Source: Litorihabitans aurantiacus (GTDB lineage: Bacteria; Actinomycetota; Actinomycetes; Actinomycetales; Beutenbergiaceae). From it: a DNA stretch of 64,000 nt. Of this stretch, positions 26,503 to 35,508 are shown one piece after another. A program made the position numbers and the translations under genes. Position 1 is the first letter of the stretch. Each line of letters opens with the position of its first letter. The notes under the pieces were generated by a model. It was not told the origin of the DNA and did no database searches. It worked only from the letters and a program-made list of their open reading frames with translations. The DNA lies in contig NZ_BSUM01000001.1 of NCBI RefSeq assembly GCF_030161595.1, forward strand, positions 2,046,001-2,110,000. The letters are read 5' to 3'.

Positions 26503-27426
26503 ATGATCGACATCTCCAGGCTTTCAGTCTCGATCGGCGGTAGAACGATCGTCAATGACGCAACGTTCGCCGTACCCGCCGGAGCCGTCTCCGTCTTCGT
26601 CGGGAAGAATGGGGCTGGTAAGACCACGACTTTTCGGGCTATTGCGGGAATGTTGATTCCGCGAGCAGGAACCGTGACCATCGACGGGCGGCCCGCGACC
26701 GCGAACGCCACGCGCGCGGACACCCTCGGATACTCGCTGGGGCCCTCCGCCCTGCCCGCCGCTGTGCCGGCCCGCCGCTTTCTCGCGCTGGTGGCGGCGA
26801 CAGCACCGGACCAGGACGCGAGGCGACGTGCGTACGACCGTGCGCTCGCGATGGCGGCGGACGTCGAGATCGAACCCCACCTCCGCAAGCGAATCGGGGC
26901 GCTGTCTGAGGGAACGAAGCAGAAGGTCGCCGTGATCGCGGCACTCGCGCACGCACCCGGGAATCTGCTGCTGGACGAGCCGTACAACGGCCTCGATCCG
27001 GACTCGATGGCCTGGTTGAAGAACCGCATCGAGGAACGGCGACGTGCGGGAGCGAGCGTCCTCGTGTCGACGCACCTCCTGCGCGAAGCTGCGGACAACG
27101 CCTCGATGGCCGTGCAGATAGCCGATGGATCCACGTCGACGGTTCCGTGGCCGCCGGCCTCGACAGGCTCGGTGGCGCACCGCTCGCCGTCCCGTGGCTC
27201 GGAGATCGCGCTGCGCTCGGTGCGGACGCTCACCCCAGAGGCGCAACGCCTCAGCACGGCTCTGCTCGCTGCCGGGCGGCGAGCAGAGATCGTGCAGCCG
27301 GACGAGGTCAGGACGGACGCCACGATCCGTATCGTGCTCGCCGTCGCCAGAGACGCCCACATCCACCTCCTCGACATGTCCGAGCGCCTCGCGCCGGACG
27401 TGCCCTTCTCGAGGGAGCTTCGATGA
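26503..27426 (+). CDS. ABC transporter ATP-binding protein of the bacteriocin-like locus
   Basis: 307 residues. Walker A VGKNGAGKTTTFRAIAGML (about 33-51), variant signature LSEGTKQKVAVIAALA, Walker B NLLLDEPYNGLDPDSM and switch VLVSTHLLREAADNA. This belongs to the drug/peptide (BcrA/CcmA-like) exporter ATPases rather than to SunT-type peptidase exporters, since no C39 domain is present. Starts 101 bases after the precursor gene and overlaps the permease by four bases. Probably drives export of, or self-protection against, the upstream peptide. Base composition is less GC-rich than the flanking operons. Confidence 0.85.
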   Translation: MIDISRLSVSIGGRTIVNDATFAVPAGAVSVFVGKNGAGKTTTFRAIAGMLIPRAGTVTIDGRPATANATRADTLGYSLGPSALPAAVPARRFLALVAATAPDQDARRRAYDRALAMAADVEIEPHLRKRIGALSEGTKQKVAVIAALAHAPGNLLLDEPYNGLDPDSMAWLKNRIEERRRAGASVLVSTHLLREAADNASMAVQIADGSTSTVPWPPASTGSVAHRSPSRGSEIALRSVRTLTPEAQRLSTALLAAGRRAEIVQPDEVRTDATIRIVLAVARDAHIHLLDMSERLAPDVPFSRELR

Positions 27427-28082
27427 CTCTCCACCTGCGCACTCTCACGCTCACGCGCGGTCGGCGGGTTCTGCTGACCGTCATTGCTGTGCTCGTCGCA
27501 TGGCTCGCCGTCTACGGCCGCATCAGCGCCGTCTACCCGTCTTTCGGGGACGCGCTGTCGACGACCGGAATCCTCGTGTCGGTCGCCGCAACCCTGGTGG
27601 CGGTCACGTGGACCGCAGGTGACGTCGGCACCGGACTGGCCGGCACGCTCCTCGCTCACAACGGGAACCGCGATCACTTCGCACGTGTCCGGGTGAACGG
27701 CACTCTCGTCATCGCCGCGGCCGCCGTCGCCGTCGCCGTCGTGATCGCGCTCGTCGCCGGTCCGACGCCGACGATGGACGATTTTCGTGCGGCACCGGTG
27801 GTCGTTCTGACGGCGCCGGCCTACGCGTCGCTCGGTCTCCTGGTGGCGCTGCTCGTCAAGCGTGCGCTGCCCGCCTGCCTCGTCTTCCTCGCGCTCCCCC
27901 TGCTTCCGACGATCCTCGCGACGATCACTCCGGCTCTTGCGTGGCTGCGGTTCTTCTCTGTCGACTGGTACGTCACGGGTCTGCTGGAGCAGACCTCCGC
28001 CGCAGGGTGGTTCGTGCTTCCGCTGGTCACTTTCACGGCCGTTCGCCTCGCCTGGACGCAGGCGAGGCGAACGGCGCTGTGA
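27423..28082 (+). CDS. ABC-2-like membrane subunit of the bacteriocin-like locus
   Basis: 219 residues with about six transmembrane segments (VLLTVIAVLVAWLAVYG, TLVIAAAAVAVAVVIALVAG, VVVLTAPAYASLGLLVALLV and others) and a basic cytoplasmic end QARRTAL. No conserved permease motif, but start overlap with the ATPase and size fit the membrane half of a bacteriocin export or immunity ABC system. It also overlaps the next gene (GTGA). Confidence 0.75.
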   Translation: MTLHLRTLTLTRGRRVLLTVIAVLVAWLAVYGRISAVYPSFGDALSTTGILVSVAATLVAVTWTAGDVGTGLAGTLLAHNGNRDHFARVRVNGTLVIAAAAVAVAVVIALVAGPTPTMDDFRAAPVVVLTAPAYASLGLLVALLVKRALPACLVFLALPLLPTILATITPALAWLRFFSVDWYVTGLLEQTSAAGWFVLPLVTFTAVRLAWTQARRTAL

Positions 28083-29929
28083 AGCGGCGCAAGCCGGGCC
28101 TCGCCGGGCGGGTGACCCGCCGCATCGTGACTCCCGTGGGGCTGCTCCTGCTGCACACGATTCTTCTCGAGGTGGCGCTCGGCCGCGCCGGGACCGGCGT
28201 GATCCTGACCCTCGCCTCAGCGGCCGCGGTCGCCGGACTCGTCCTTGTCCGCTGGGCCGTCGGTCGGCCGGCCACGCCTGGCCTCGTCCCGTGCGGTACG
28301 AAACCATGGGTCAGGAGCCTGCTGGTGATCCTGGTGGCAACCGTGGCGGCGGCGATGCTGGTGACGCTGCTCCCTGCCGCACAGCAGCCCTGGACGGCCG
28401 TGGGCGCGGCGACGATCGCGGGCCGACTGGGCCTCGCGGCGCTGGAGGAGCTGCTGTTCCGGGTGTGGCTGCCGCACGCCCTGGGGTCCTTCTTCCGCAC
28501 GGGCGTCACGACCGCACTCCCGGTCCTCGGATCAGCCGTCCTGTTCGCGGCGATACACGCGCCCGTCACCGTCACCGCGGCCATCTATCACGTCGCGTTC
28601 GGCGTCGCCATGTCACTCCTCCTGGCGCGGCTGGGCAACCTGGTCGTCGTCGTGCTGGCGCATGCAGCCACGAACATCGTGCTCGTCAGCGGTGGTGGCA
28701 TCGATCTCACGACGCCGGCGCCGATGCTCGCTCTCCTTGCGATGACGGCCGGGTTCCTCCTCGTGTCGAACGGGCGCGTCAACCACCCGGGCCGGACGCC
28801 GGCGCCCGGCCTCGTCGGGACCGCCGCGTCGTCGCCCGGTCGCATCGACGCCCTCGACCTCCTGCGTGGTGTGGCGATGCTCCTCGTCGTCCTCGACAAC
28901 GCACTCGTGTACCGGTGGTCGCACGAACGCCCCGCGATGTCGACCGAGCTCGCCGCCGGCGTGCTCGGCAATCTCGGACTGGTGCTGCTCGTGGTCGTGT
29001 TCGCGGCTTCGCTCGACCAGCGTCTGGCGCCAGTTCGCCACTCGGCTCCAACGGTGTCCGGTGACGAGCGACATGCTCGGCTGTGGCGACTCGGTGCCGG
29101 TAACGCCACCTTGTGGTTCCCGTACGACGTGCTGACCATGTACGGCCCGACGGGCGCCCTGACCGAGCGGATGATCCGGCCTCGCGGCCGCTGGATCGCA
29201 TGGATCGTCGTCGCGGGGGTGGTCGCACTGATCCTCGCCAACAGCGCGCGCGTCGCATCCGCGGACTCGGTGCTGGGCGATCGTCCCGCGTTCCTGCCGA
29301 CCTCACTGGTGGATCACGTGCTCGAGGCGTTCGTCGCCGTCGGGCTCAACGTGCTCGTCGCACCGCTGTTCGCATGCCTGGCCGTCGCGGTGATCCACCT
29401 CGTGCGACGCACGCGAGCGGCGGGCACCCGTTCGGCATGGCTCGCGCTGACAGCCGGGCTGGCAGCCCTCCTCGCACTGGCCCTCCCGATCGCGACGGTG
29501 GCGTTCGGGTGGTCCCCGCCCGGCACCGCACCGCTGCGCGAGGCCGCCGTGGTCGTCACCGCGACAGCCCTGACCTTGCTCGCGGTGCGATCACGGTGGG
29601 TCGCCCGCGGCCTCGTGGCGGTGCCACTCGTAGCCGTGGGTCGGCGGTCATTGACGGTCTACCTCCTCGTGTGCGGGATCCAGCTGATAGCGGTGCCCGT
29701 GGTGATCGAACAGGGCGTGGTGCTCTCCCCCGTGGCCGTCGGCCTGCTGAGCATCGCGGCCGCCGTGCTGGTGGGCGCGATGCCACGCGGTGTCGGCGAC
29801 CACCTGGAGCGCTACGTCCGATCGTCGCGCGCGCCCGGTGATACCGGCCGGTGCTCGGACGAGCGTCACGGACCCGACAAATCCGATCCCACCGTGCGCG
29901 GCAAGAACCTGCGTACCTTCGGGGCATGA
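28079..29929 (+). CDS. CPBP intramembrane protease fused to a DUF418/acyltransferase-like membrane domain
   Basis: 616 residues from the GTG at 28079. Residues ~1-235 form a CPBP (Abi) domain with the three catalytic motifs: EE123-124xxxR128 in LEELLFRVW, His160 in FAAIHAP, and His195/Asn199 in VLAHAATN. From about residue 255, RIDALDLLRGVAMLLVVLDN opens a second polytopic domain that resembles DUF418 or acyltransferase-3 proteins, with about eight helices. CPBP proteins serve as bacteriocin immunity or maturation proteases (for example with plantaricins), which fits the locus. The fusion of the two domains is unusual and has no internal frameshift. The last ~40 residues are hydrophilic. Confidence 0.78.
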   Translation: MKRRKPGLAGRVTRRIVTPVGLLLLHTILLEVALGRAGTGVILTLASAAAVAGLVLVRWAVGRPATPGLVPCGTKPWVRSLLVILVATVAAAMLVTLLPAAQQPWTAVGAATIAGRLGLAALEELLFRVWLPHALGSFFRTGVTTALPVLGSAVLFAAIHAPVTVTAAIYHVAFGVAMSLLLARLGNLVVVVLAHAATNIVLVSGGGIDLTTPAPMLALLAMTAGFLLVSNGRVNHPGRTPAPGLVGTAASSPGRIDALDLLRGVAMLLVVLDNALVYRWSHERPAMSTELAAGVLGNLGLVLLVVVFAASLDQRLAPVRHSAPTVSGDERHARLWRLGAGNATLWFPYDVLTMYGPTGALTERMIRPRGRWIAWIVVAGVVALILANSARVASADSVLGDRPAFLPTSLVDHVLEAFVAVGLNVLVAPLFACLAVAVIHLVRRTRAAGTRSAWLALTAGLAALLALALPIATVAFGWSPPGTAPLREAAVVVTATALTLLAVRSRWVARGLVAVPLVAVGRRSLTVYLLVCGIQLIAVPVVIEQGVVLSPVAVGLLSIAAAVLVGAMPRGVGDHLERYVRSSRAPGDTGRCSDERHGPDKSDPTVRGKNLRTFGA

Positions 29930-30498
29930 CGACGTCTTCGCACTCACACCGCCCCGCGGCGACCCTGGCGCAGGAGGTCCGTCGACTCGCGCACGGCCGC
30001 CCGTACACCGTCGTGGACGAGACCGATGACGCCTTCACCGTCCACATCGACGTCGTCGATGCCGGCTGGTGGACCCTCTTCAAGCGCAAGCACCTGACCT
30101 ACGTCTTCACCCACCGCGTATCGGTGAAGCACGACGGCCGCGCGTACTCCGTGCGCGACACGCGCAAGACCCTCGCGTGGGAGGCGGGCGTCGACGTCGC
30201 CGGCGGGGTCCCGCGCCCGGTCATCCGCGGCAGCATGACGTTCGCGACCGGCACCATCCGCGAGAAGTCCTTCCGCAGGGAGATCGCGTTCGACGACGAG
30301 CTGCGCCCCGGTGTGGTGGTCGACTACACGTTCAGCTCGAACGAGGGCAACCAGCTCATCGAGCAGGCGGCCCGGCGCCTCGGGATGCGCAAGACGATGA
30401 ACGGCGTCTCGATCTTCGCGCTGGTCGTCGCGCTCGTCGCCGGGGTGGGGTCGCTGCTGGGTGTGGGGATCGCCGCGCTGACCGGTGCCTTCGGCTGA
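29926..30498 (+). CDS. Hypothetical C-terminally anchored protein
   Basis: 190 residues from the ATG at 29926, overlapping the previous stop by four bases. However, a TACCTT -10-like box at 29914-29919 would give a leaderless transcript of its own. A soluble beta-rich region (TVVDETDDAFTVHIDVVDAG, VTHRVSVKH-like strands) runs to ~155 and ends in one or two transmembrane helices (GVSIFALVVALVAGVGSLLG). No family recognised. Membership in the bacteriocin-like operon is uncertain. Confidence 0.68.
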   Translation: MTTSSHSHRPAATLAQEVRRLAHGRPYTVVDETDDAFTVHIDVVDAGWWTLFKRKHLTYVFTHRVSVKHDGRAYSVRDTRKTLAWEAGVDVAGGVPRPVIRGSMTFATGTIREKSFRREIAFDDELRPGVVVDYTFSSNEGNQLIEQAARRLGMRKTMNGVSIFALVVALVAGVGSLLGVGIAALTGAFG

Positions 30499-30996
30499 CC
30501 TCGGCGCCGACCCCTTCCTCCGCTGGGCCCTCCGGCCCGCACCCACGGAACGCACTCGACCCACCACCCTCGGGCGCAGGCCGAGCGCGACCTCGGCGCA
30601 CCGCTGGACCACCAGCACCGGGACCTGCTGTCCTACGGCAACGGCTGGGAGGCGACCATCCTTCTCGACAGCGATCTCTTCGCGACCGGTGAGCTCACCC
30701 GCGGCGAGCTGGCCCGCCAGGCCCGCGAGATCATCGACATCGCCTACTCCGACGGGGACCCCAGTGGCTACCCACCCCGTGACGAGGTCTACCCCATCGT
30801 CGCCACCGAGGCCGACCGCCACGTCGTGGCGATCTGGCGTGACGGCCCGTGCACGGAGGATGGTGCGCCGGTGCTGTGGTTCGACGGCGGCGTCACCGAG
30901 ACCTGGCCGAACGTCTACGAGTGGTGGTTCGCGATGATCAACTCGCGCATCAACATCCTGGGCAAGCTGCGCGCGATGCGGGAGGCCGACGAGTAG
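30485..30996 (+). pseudogene. SMI1/KNR4-like protein, frameshifted
   Basis: The GTG at 30485 opens MPSADLGADPFLRWALRPAP, overlapping the previous stop. Adding one base near 30572-30577 restores a single frame reading LGRQAERDLGAPLDHQHRDL then LSYGNGWEATILLDSDLFA, and ending at 30996 with KLRAMREADE. The pattern of LGAPL, a tyrosine-containing helix and NGW is that of SMI1/KNR4 folds, which often act as immunity proteins to polymorphic toxins, though many are solitary as here. Without the correction the second half has no start codon. Confidence 0.6.
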
Positions 30997-31083
30997 CGCA
31001 CGCGCACCACCGCGGAACACCTCCCCGGGCGCGCGTGAGGTCCGCGCCTCGAGGCGTGCGGAGACGGCACGGGCGACGCAGAA

Positions 31084-31114
31084 GCCCCACCACCCACGAG
31101 GGGTGGCGGGGCTG
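31084..31114. terminator. Bidirectional terminator
   Basis: AGCCCCACCACCC (31084-31096), a short loop, then GGGGTGGCGGGGCT to 31114: 12 of 13 paired. It lies between convergent genes ending at 30996 (plus) and 31144 (minus). Confidence 0.75.
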
Positions 31115-31143
31115 CGGTCGGTCGTGGTCGGCGTCGGACGCGG

Positions 31144-31425
31144 TCAGCCGCGCCCGGCCGGGACGAACCAGTGCAGGTACCACAGGCTGCTGCCCTTGAC
31201 CTGGTAGCAGTTGTGGGCGTCGTAGTAGCCGGAGGAGCGGATGTGGTTCATCTGCGCCCGGCAGGCCGAGAGCGTGGAGTAGGACGAGGTCCCCGAGCGA
31301 GGGCTGGCCTCGGCGCTGCTGCTCGGGACGGCGACGAGAGCTCCGGCAGCCAGGACACCAGCGGCGAGCGCGGTCGCGGCGAAGCGGGAGATCGAACGGA
31401 GACGGGGGGCGACGGCGGTGGTCAT
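31144..31425 (-). CDS. Small secreted protein with one Cys pair
   Basis: 93 residues from the ATG at 31425. Signal peptide FAATALAAGVLAAGALVAV with cleavage likely after SSAEA, then a ~50-residue mature domain TSSYSTLSACRAQMNHIRSS followed by GYYDAHNCYQVKGSSLWYLHW, with two Cys and many aromatic residues. No family recognised. Monocistronic; a hydrophobic patch suggests an extracellular binding module. Confidence 0.75.
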   Translation of the reverse strand: MTTAVAPRLRSISRFAATALAAGVLAAGALVAVPSSSAEASPRSGTSSYSTLSACRAQMNHIRSSGYYDAHNCYQVKGSSLWYLHWFVPAGRG

Positions 31426-31599
31426 GACTTGACCGTAAGGTGGGCGACCGCGCGTGGCGATGGGGACCTCTCCCCTCAGCGGTGCACGTCGGCCTCCCGA
31501 TGAAACGGCCAGATGAACGAGCCGATATCCACAGGTCGATCTCGACCCTAGCCACGCGTCGCCGGCTACCCCTACTGTTCCGGTCCAGGGGGTGGGGCG

Positions 31600-32861
31600 A
31601 TGGTTGACGCGTTGGTGCAGCTCGAGAGCGAGGTGCGCGAGCTGGTGCGGCGCCGCGCCGTCGACCCCACGCGCGACCTCGCCGGCTTCCGGGCCCTGGT
31701 GGCTGAGGCCGTCGGCGACTGGGAGGAGCGGGCGCTGCGCGGCGCCGTCGCCCCGCTGCCCGACGTCGAGGCCGCCGCCAAGCAGACCGTCGACGCGGTC
31801 GCCGGCCTCGGCCCGCTGCAGGTCTTCCTCGACGAGCCGGGCATCGAGGAGATCTGGATCAACAGCCCCGGCCGCGTCTTCGTCGCCCGCCGCGGCGTAC
31901 CCGAGCTCACCACGCTCCTCCTCACGTCCGACGAGGTCCGCGACCTGACGGAGCGCATGCTGCGCCCCTCGGGGCGGCGCCTCGACCTGTCCATGCCCTT
32001 CGTGGACGCGACGCTCACCACAGGGGAGCGCGTGCACGTCGTGATCCCCGACGTCACACGGGCCCACCTCGCCGTCAACATCCGCAAGTACACCGCGCGC
32101 GCCGCGCACCTGGACGACCTCGTGGCGCTCGGCAGCCTCCCCGCGCCGCGGCCGACTTCCTGGACGCGGCGGTCGCCGTCGGGCTGAACGTGATCGTCAG
32201 CGGCGGCACCCAGGCGGGCAAGACGACGATGCTCGGCGCGCTGTGCGGCTCGATCCCGAGCTCGCAGCGGCTGATCACGTGCGAGGAGGTCTTCGAGCTC
32301 CAGCCCGGTGTCCGCGACCACGTCGGTATGCAGTGCCGGCAGCCGAACCTCGAGGGCAACGGCGAGATCACGCTGCGGCGCCTGGTGAAGGAGGCGCTGC
32401 GGATGCGGCCCGACCGCCTCGTGATCGGCGAGGTCCGCGAGGCGGAGTCGCTCGACCTCCTCATCGCGCTCAACGCCGGCCTGCCGGGCATGGGAACCGT
32501 CCACGCGAACAGCGCCCGCGAGGCCGTGCAGAAGCTGTGCATCCTGCCCCTCCTGGCGGGGGCGAACGTCTCGAGCACCTTCGTGGTCCCCACCGTCGCG
32601 ACGGCGATCGACATCGTCGTGCACGTCGACCTCGACGCGTCCGGACGGCGGAGCGTGCGCGAGATCGTCGCCGTCACCGGGCGTGCCGAGGGTGGCGTCG
32701 TCGAGACCGCCGACCTCTTCCACCGCGCACCGACCGACCGGCTCGGCGCCCTCACCCGCGGCAACGGCTACCCACCGGGTGAGGAACGCTTCGAGCGCTC
32801 CGGCTACGACCTCGCCGCGCTGCTGGGCGCTCCCTCCGGCGACGACGGCTGGAGCGCCTGA
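31600..32861 (+). pseudogene. Tad pilus secretion ATPase TadA/CpaF, frameshifted
   Basis: The ATG at 31600 leads an N-terminal helical region and the GspE core: GPLQVFLDEPGIEEIWINSP, RLDLSMPFVDATLTTGERVH, NIRKYTARAAHLDDLVALG. A missing C near 32146-32147 breaks the frame; restored, LPAPAADFLDAAVAVGLNVI continues into Walker A VSGGTQAGKTTMLGALCGS, Asp box ITCEEVFELQP, Walker B DRLVIGEVREAESLDLL and GLPGMGTVHANSAREAVQ. It powers assembly of Flp/Tad pili or a related type II-like secretion system. First gene of a seven-gene operon. The break is probably an indel error. Confidence 0.9.
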
Positions 32862-33727
32862 TGGGCGCCGTCGTGGGTCTGATGCTGGGCGTCGGGCTGC
32901 TGCTCGCGTGGTCCTCGACCTGGAGTCACACACCGTCCGATGCCGCACCCGGCCGCGTGCGCACCGCGTGGGGCGACCTCGCCGCGCGTGCCGGGATGCA
33001 CGCGGTCTCCCTGCCCGCGTTCGTCGGCGTCTGCACCGGACTCGCGGCCGTGACGGCGATCGTCTCGCTCGGCACGGGGACGGCCGTCAGCGTCGCCGTC
33101 GCGTTCGCGGCGATCGTGGCGACGGCGCCGCTCGCCTACGTGCGATCGCGGGCACGTCGACGCGGGGTCGAGCTGGCGCAGCTGTGGCCCGACGTCGTGG
33201 ACGACCTGACCTCCGCCGTCCGCGCCGGGCTGACCCTCCCCGAGGCGATGATCGCGATGGCCGAGCGCGGCCCCGCCCCGCTGCGCGCCGACATGGCCGT
33301 CTTCGCCGCGGAGTACCGGGCCTCGGGCCGGTTCCTCGAGTCGCTCGCCGTCTGGCAGGAGCACCTCGCCGACCCGGTGGCCGACCGGCTCGCCGCCACC
33401 CTGCGCGTCGCCACCGAGGTCGGGGGCACCGATCTCGGCCGCATGCTCCGGACGCTCTCGGACTTCCTCCGGACCGACCAGCGCACGCGCGGCGAGCTCG
33501 AGGCGCGGCAGTCGTGGACGGTGAACGGCGCCCGGCTCGCCGTCGCCGCCCCGTGGCTCGTGCTGGCGCTGATGAGCGGACGCGGGACCTCGGCCCACGC
33601 GTTCGACACGGCGGCGGGCATCGGTCTGCTGGCGGGCGGTGCTGTGATCTCCGCCGTCGCGTACGCCGCGATGCTGCGCATCGGCCGGCTCCCACAGGAC
33701 CCTCGCGTGCTCCGGGTGGCGCGGTGA
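32861..33727 (+). CDS. Tad pilus inner-membrane platform protein TadB (T2SF domain)
   Basis: 288 residues, ATG overlapping the TadA stop. N-terminal helices, then the type II secretion F domain: LAQLWPDVVDDLTSAVRAGL, a second half SLAVWQEHLADPVADRL, RVATEVGGTDLGRMLRTLSD, and two C-terminal helices. Acts with TadC as the membrane base on which TadA works. Confidence 0.88.
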   Translation: MGAVVGLMLGVGLLLAWSSTWSHTPSDAAPGRVRTAWGDLAARAGMHAVSLPAFVGVCTGLAAVTAIVSLGTGTAVSVAVAFAAIVATAPLAYVRSRARRRGVELAQLWPDVVDDLTSAVRAGLTLPEAMIAMAERGPAPLRADMAVFAAEYRASGRFLESLAVWQEHLADPVADRLAATLRVATEVGGTDLGRMLRTLSDFLRTDQRTRGELEARQSWTVNGARLAVAAPWLVLALMSGRGTSAHAFDTAAGIGLLAGGAVISAVAYAAMLRIGRLPQDPRVLRVAR

Positions 33728-34662
33728 ACGCCGTCGGTGCCCTCGTCGGGGCCGGTCTCGCCACGGGAGCGCTGTGCGTCGTCGGGGCGTGGCACGCCGC
33801 GCGACCGACCCTGGAGGACCGGGTCGCCCCCTACGTCGTCAGCCGGCCGGCGACGTCGTCGCTGCTCGCGGCGCCGCCCCGCACCGCCTCGCGCGCCGGG
33901 ACCAGCGTGGCGCGCGCCCTCGCCACGCCGGTCGTCACCGACCTCACCCGGCTCCTGGAGCACCTCGGCAGCTCCAGCGCGAGCATCCGCTCCCGCCTCG
34001 CGCTGCTGCCCGAGCGTGGCGGGGTGGAGGGCTTCCGCGTCGAGCAGGTGCTGTGGGCCGCGGCCGGGCTGCTGCTCGGCCTCCTCGTGGCGGTCCCCCT
34101 CGCGGCCGCCCGCGGCCTGCAGCCGCTGCCCGTCGCGGTCCTCGTGCTCCTCGGGGGTGTCGGCGGCGCGCTCCTGCGCGACTGGTGGCTCACCCGGCAG
34201 GCGCGCGCCCGCGAGCGCCGCATCGTGGCGGAGTTCCCCGCGGTCGCCGAGCTCCTCGCGCTGGCGGTGGGTGCCGGCGAGTCGCCCGCGGCCGCCCTGG
34301 ACCGGATGTCTCGCACCGTGCACGGGGTGCTCGCCGTCGAGCTCGCGCGGACCCTGGCCGACGTGCGTACCGGATCCTCGATGGCGCAGGCGCTGACCGC
34401 GATGGGCGCGCGCAGCAACCTCGCGGTCGTCCAGCGGTTCGCCGAGGGCGTGGCGATCGCGATCGAGCGCGGCAGCCCGCTCGCGGAGGTGCTCCGGGCC
34501 CAGGCCGCCGACGCCCGCGACGCCGCCAAGCGCGAGCTCATGGAGTCCGGCGGCCGCCGGGAGATAGCGATGCTGGCGCCCGTGGTGTTCCTGCTGCTGC
34601 CGCTGACCGTCGCGTTCGCGCTGTTCCCAGGGATCGCTGTCCTGAACCTGGGGACACCGTGA
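33724..34662 (+). CDS. Tad pilus inner-membrane platform protein TadC (T2SF domain)
   Basis: 312 residues from the GTG at 33724, overlapping the tadB stop. Helices around 95-145, then the T2SF domain IVAEFPAVAELLALAVGAGE, MSRTVHGVLAVELARTLADV, RFAEGVAIAIERGSPLAEVL, and a final helix LAPVVFLLLPLTVAFALFPG. Forms the pilus platform with TadB. The 110 bases downstream before the next gene are C-rich ACCCG repeats. Confidence 0.9.
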   Translation: MNAVGALVGAGLATGALCVVGAWHAARPTLEDRVAPYVVSRPATSSLLAAPPRTASRAGTSVARALATPVVTDLTRLLEHLGSSSASIRSRLALLPERGGVEGFRVEQVLWAAAGLLLGLLVAVPLAAARGLQPLPVAVLVLLGGVGGALLRDWWLTRQARARERRIVAEFPAVAELLALAVGAGESPAAALDRMSRTVHGVLAVELARTLADVRTGSSMAQALTAMGARSNLAVVQRFAEGVAIAIERGSPLAEVLRAQAADARDAAKRELMESGGRREIAMLAPVVFLLLPLTVAFALFPGIAVLNLGTP

Positions 34663-34772
34663 TCCGGACCCGCGCCACCGACCCGCATTCGCGTCCGCAC
34701 CGACCCGCACCAGACCCGACCTGCACCACACCCGACCCGCGGTCGCCCCGCCGCACCACGAGAGGAACGCCG

Positions 34773-35117
34773 ATGTGGCACCGCGACAGAGCACCCCACG
34801 ACCACCCGAGCGAGAGGAGCCGGCCCGGCCGTGCCGAGACCTCGATCGACCCGAGCACCCGGAGCGACCGGGCGCCCCTGTCTCCTTCCTCGAGTGCGTC
34901 GTGGACCGCGAGCCTGCTGGTGTGGCTCACGATCGCCGTCGAGACAATGACCGCGCGGCTGCGGGCACGCGTGGCCCAGCCCGAGCGCGGCGACGTGCCC
35001 GGCTGGGTGATGGTCACGCTCATGACGGCGGGCCTGGTCGCCATCGTGTGGGTGCTCGCCGACGACTGGCTGCGGCAGCTCTTCCAGCAGGCCGTCGACC
35101 GGGTCACCGGCCCCTGA
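34773..35117 (+). CDS. Small single-helix Flp/pilin-like protein
   Basis: 114 residues from the ATG at 34773 (GAGAGGAACGCC upstream). A long hydrophilic N-terminus is followed by QPERGDVPGWVMVTLMTAG and one hydrophobic helix (LVAIVWVLADDWLRQLF). Position between tadC and the TadE-like genes fits the Flp pilin or the DUF4244-type protein found there in actinobacteria. An internal start near 34948 (MTARLRARVAQ) would leave a shorter, more pilin-like product. Confidence 0.6.
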   Translation: MWHRDRAPHDHPSERSRPGRAETSIDPSTRSDRAPLSPSSSASWTASLLVWLTIAVETMTARLRARVAQPERGDVPGWVMVTLMTAGLVAIVWVLADDWLRQLFQQAVDRVTGP

Positions 35118-35508
35118 TCGACCGCACCAGGCCCGCGGACGACCGCGAGCGCGGCTCCGCCGTCGCCGAGACGGTGCTCGTGGGCGCGCTCGTCGTCGTC
35201 CTCGTGCTCGGGGTGGTCCAGCTCGCCTACGCGCTCTGGGTGCGCACCGTCCTCGTGGACGCCGCGGCCGAGGGGCGCGGCACGCCGCGCTGCTCGACGG
35301 CGACCTCACCTCGGGCGAGCAGCGCGCGCGGGACGTGGCGGCGAGCGGGATCGCCGACGCCGCCGTGCAGGGTGCGACCGCAACGGTCGAGTCCGAGGCG
35401 GGCTACGACGTCGTGATCGTCGAGCTGACGGCGCCGGTCCCCGTGATCGGACCGCTCGGGCCCTCGGGGACGCTCGTGGTCCGCGGTCGCGCGGTGGTGG
35501 AGCAGTGA
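35114..35508 (+). pseudogene. TadE-like pseudopilin, frameshifted; apparent CTG start
   Basis: The frame opens at a CTG (35114) overlapping the previous stop and reads ERGSAVAETVLVGALVVVLV, a TadE-type N-terminus with Glu before the helix. At the G run 35272-35275 one G is missing; restored, the protein continues AAAEGARHAALLDGDLTSGE to VVRGRAVVEQ at 35508. No ATG, GTG or TTG lies at a sensible position, so CTG or a start hidden by another indel must be assumed. Minor pseudopilin of the Tad system. Confidence 0.72.

Noticed and set aside
34663-34772. ACCCG-rich repeats between tadC and the pilin-like gene
   Set aside because: Irregular units and no dyad; treated as low-complexity spacer.
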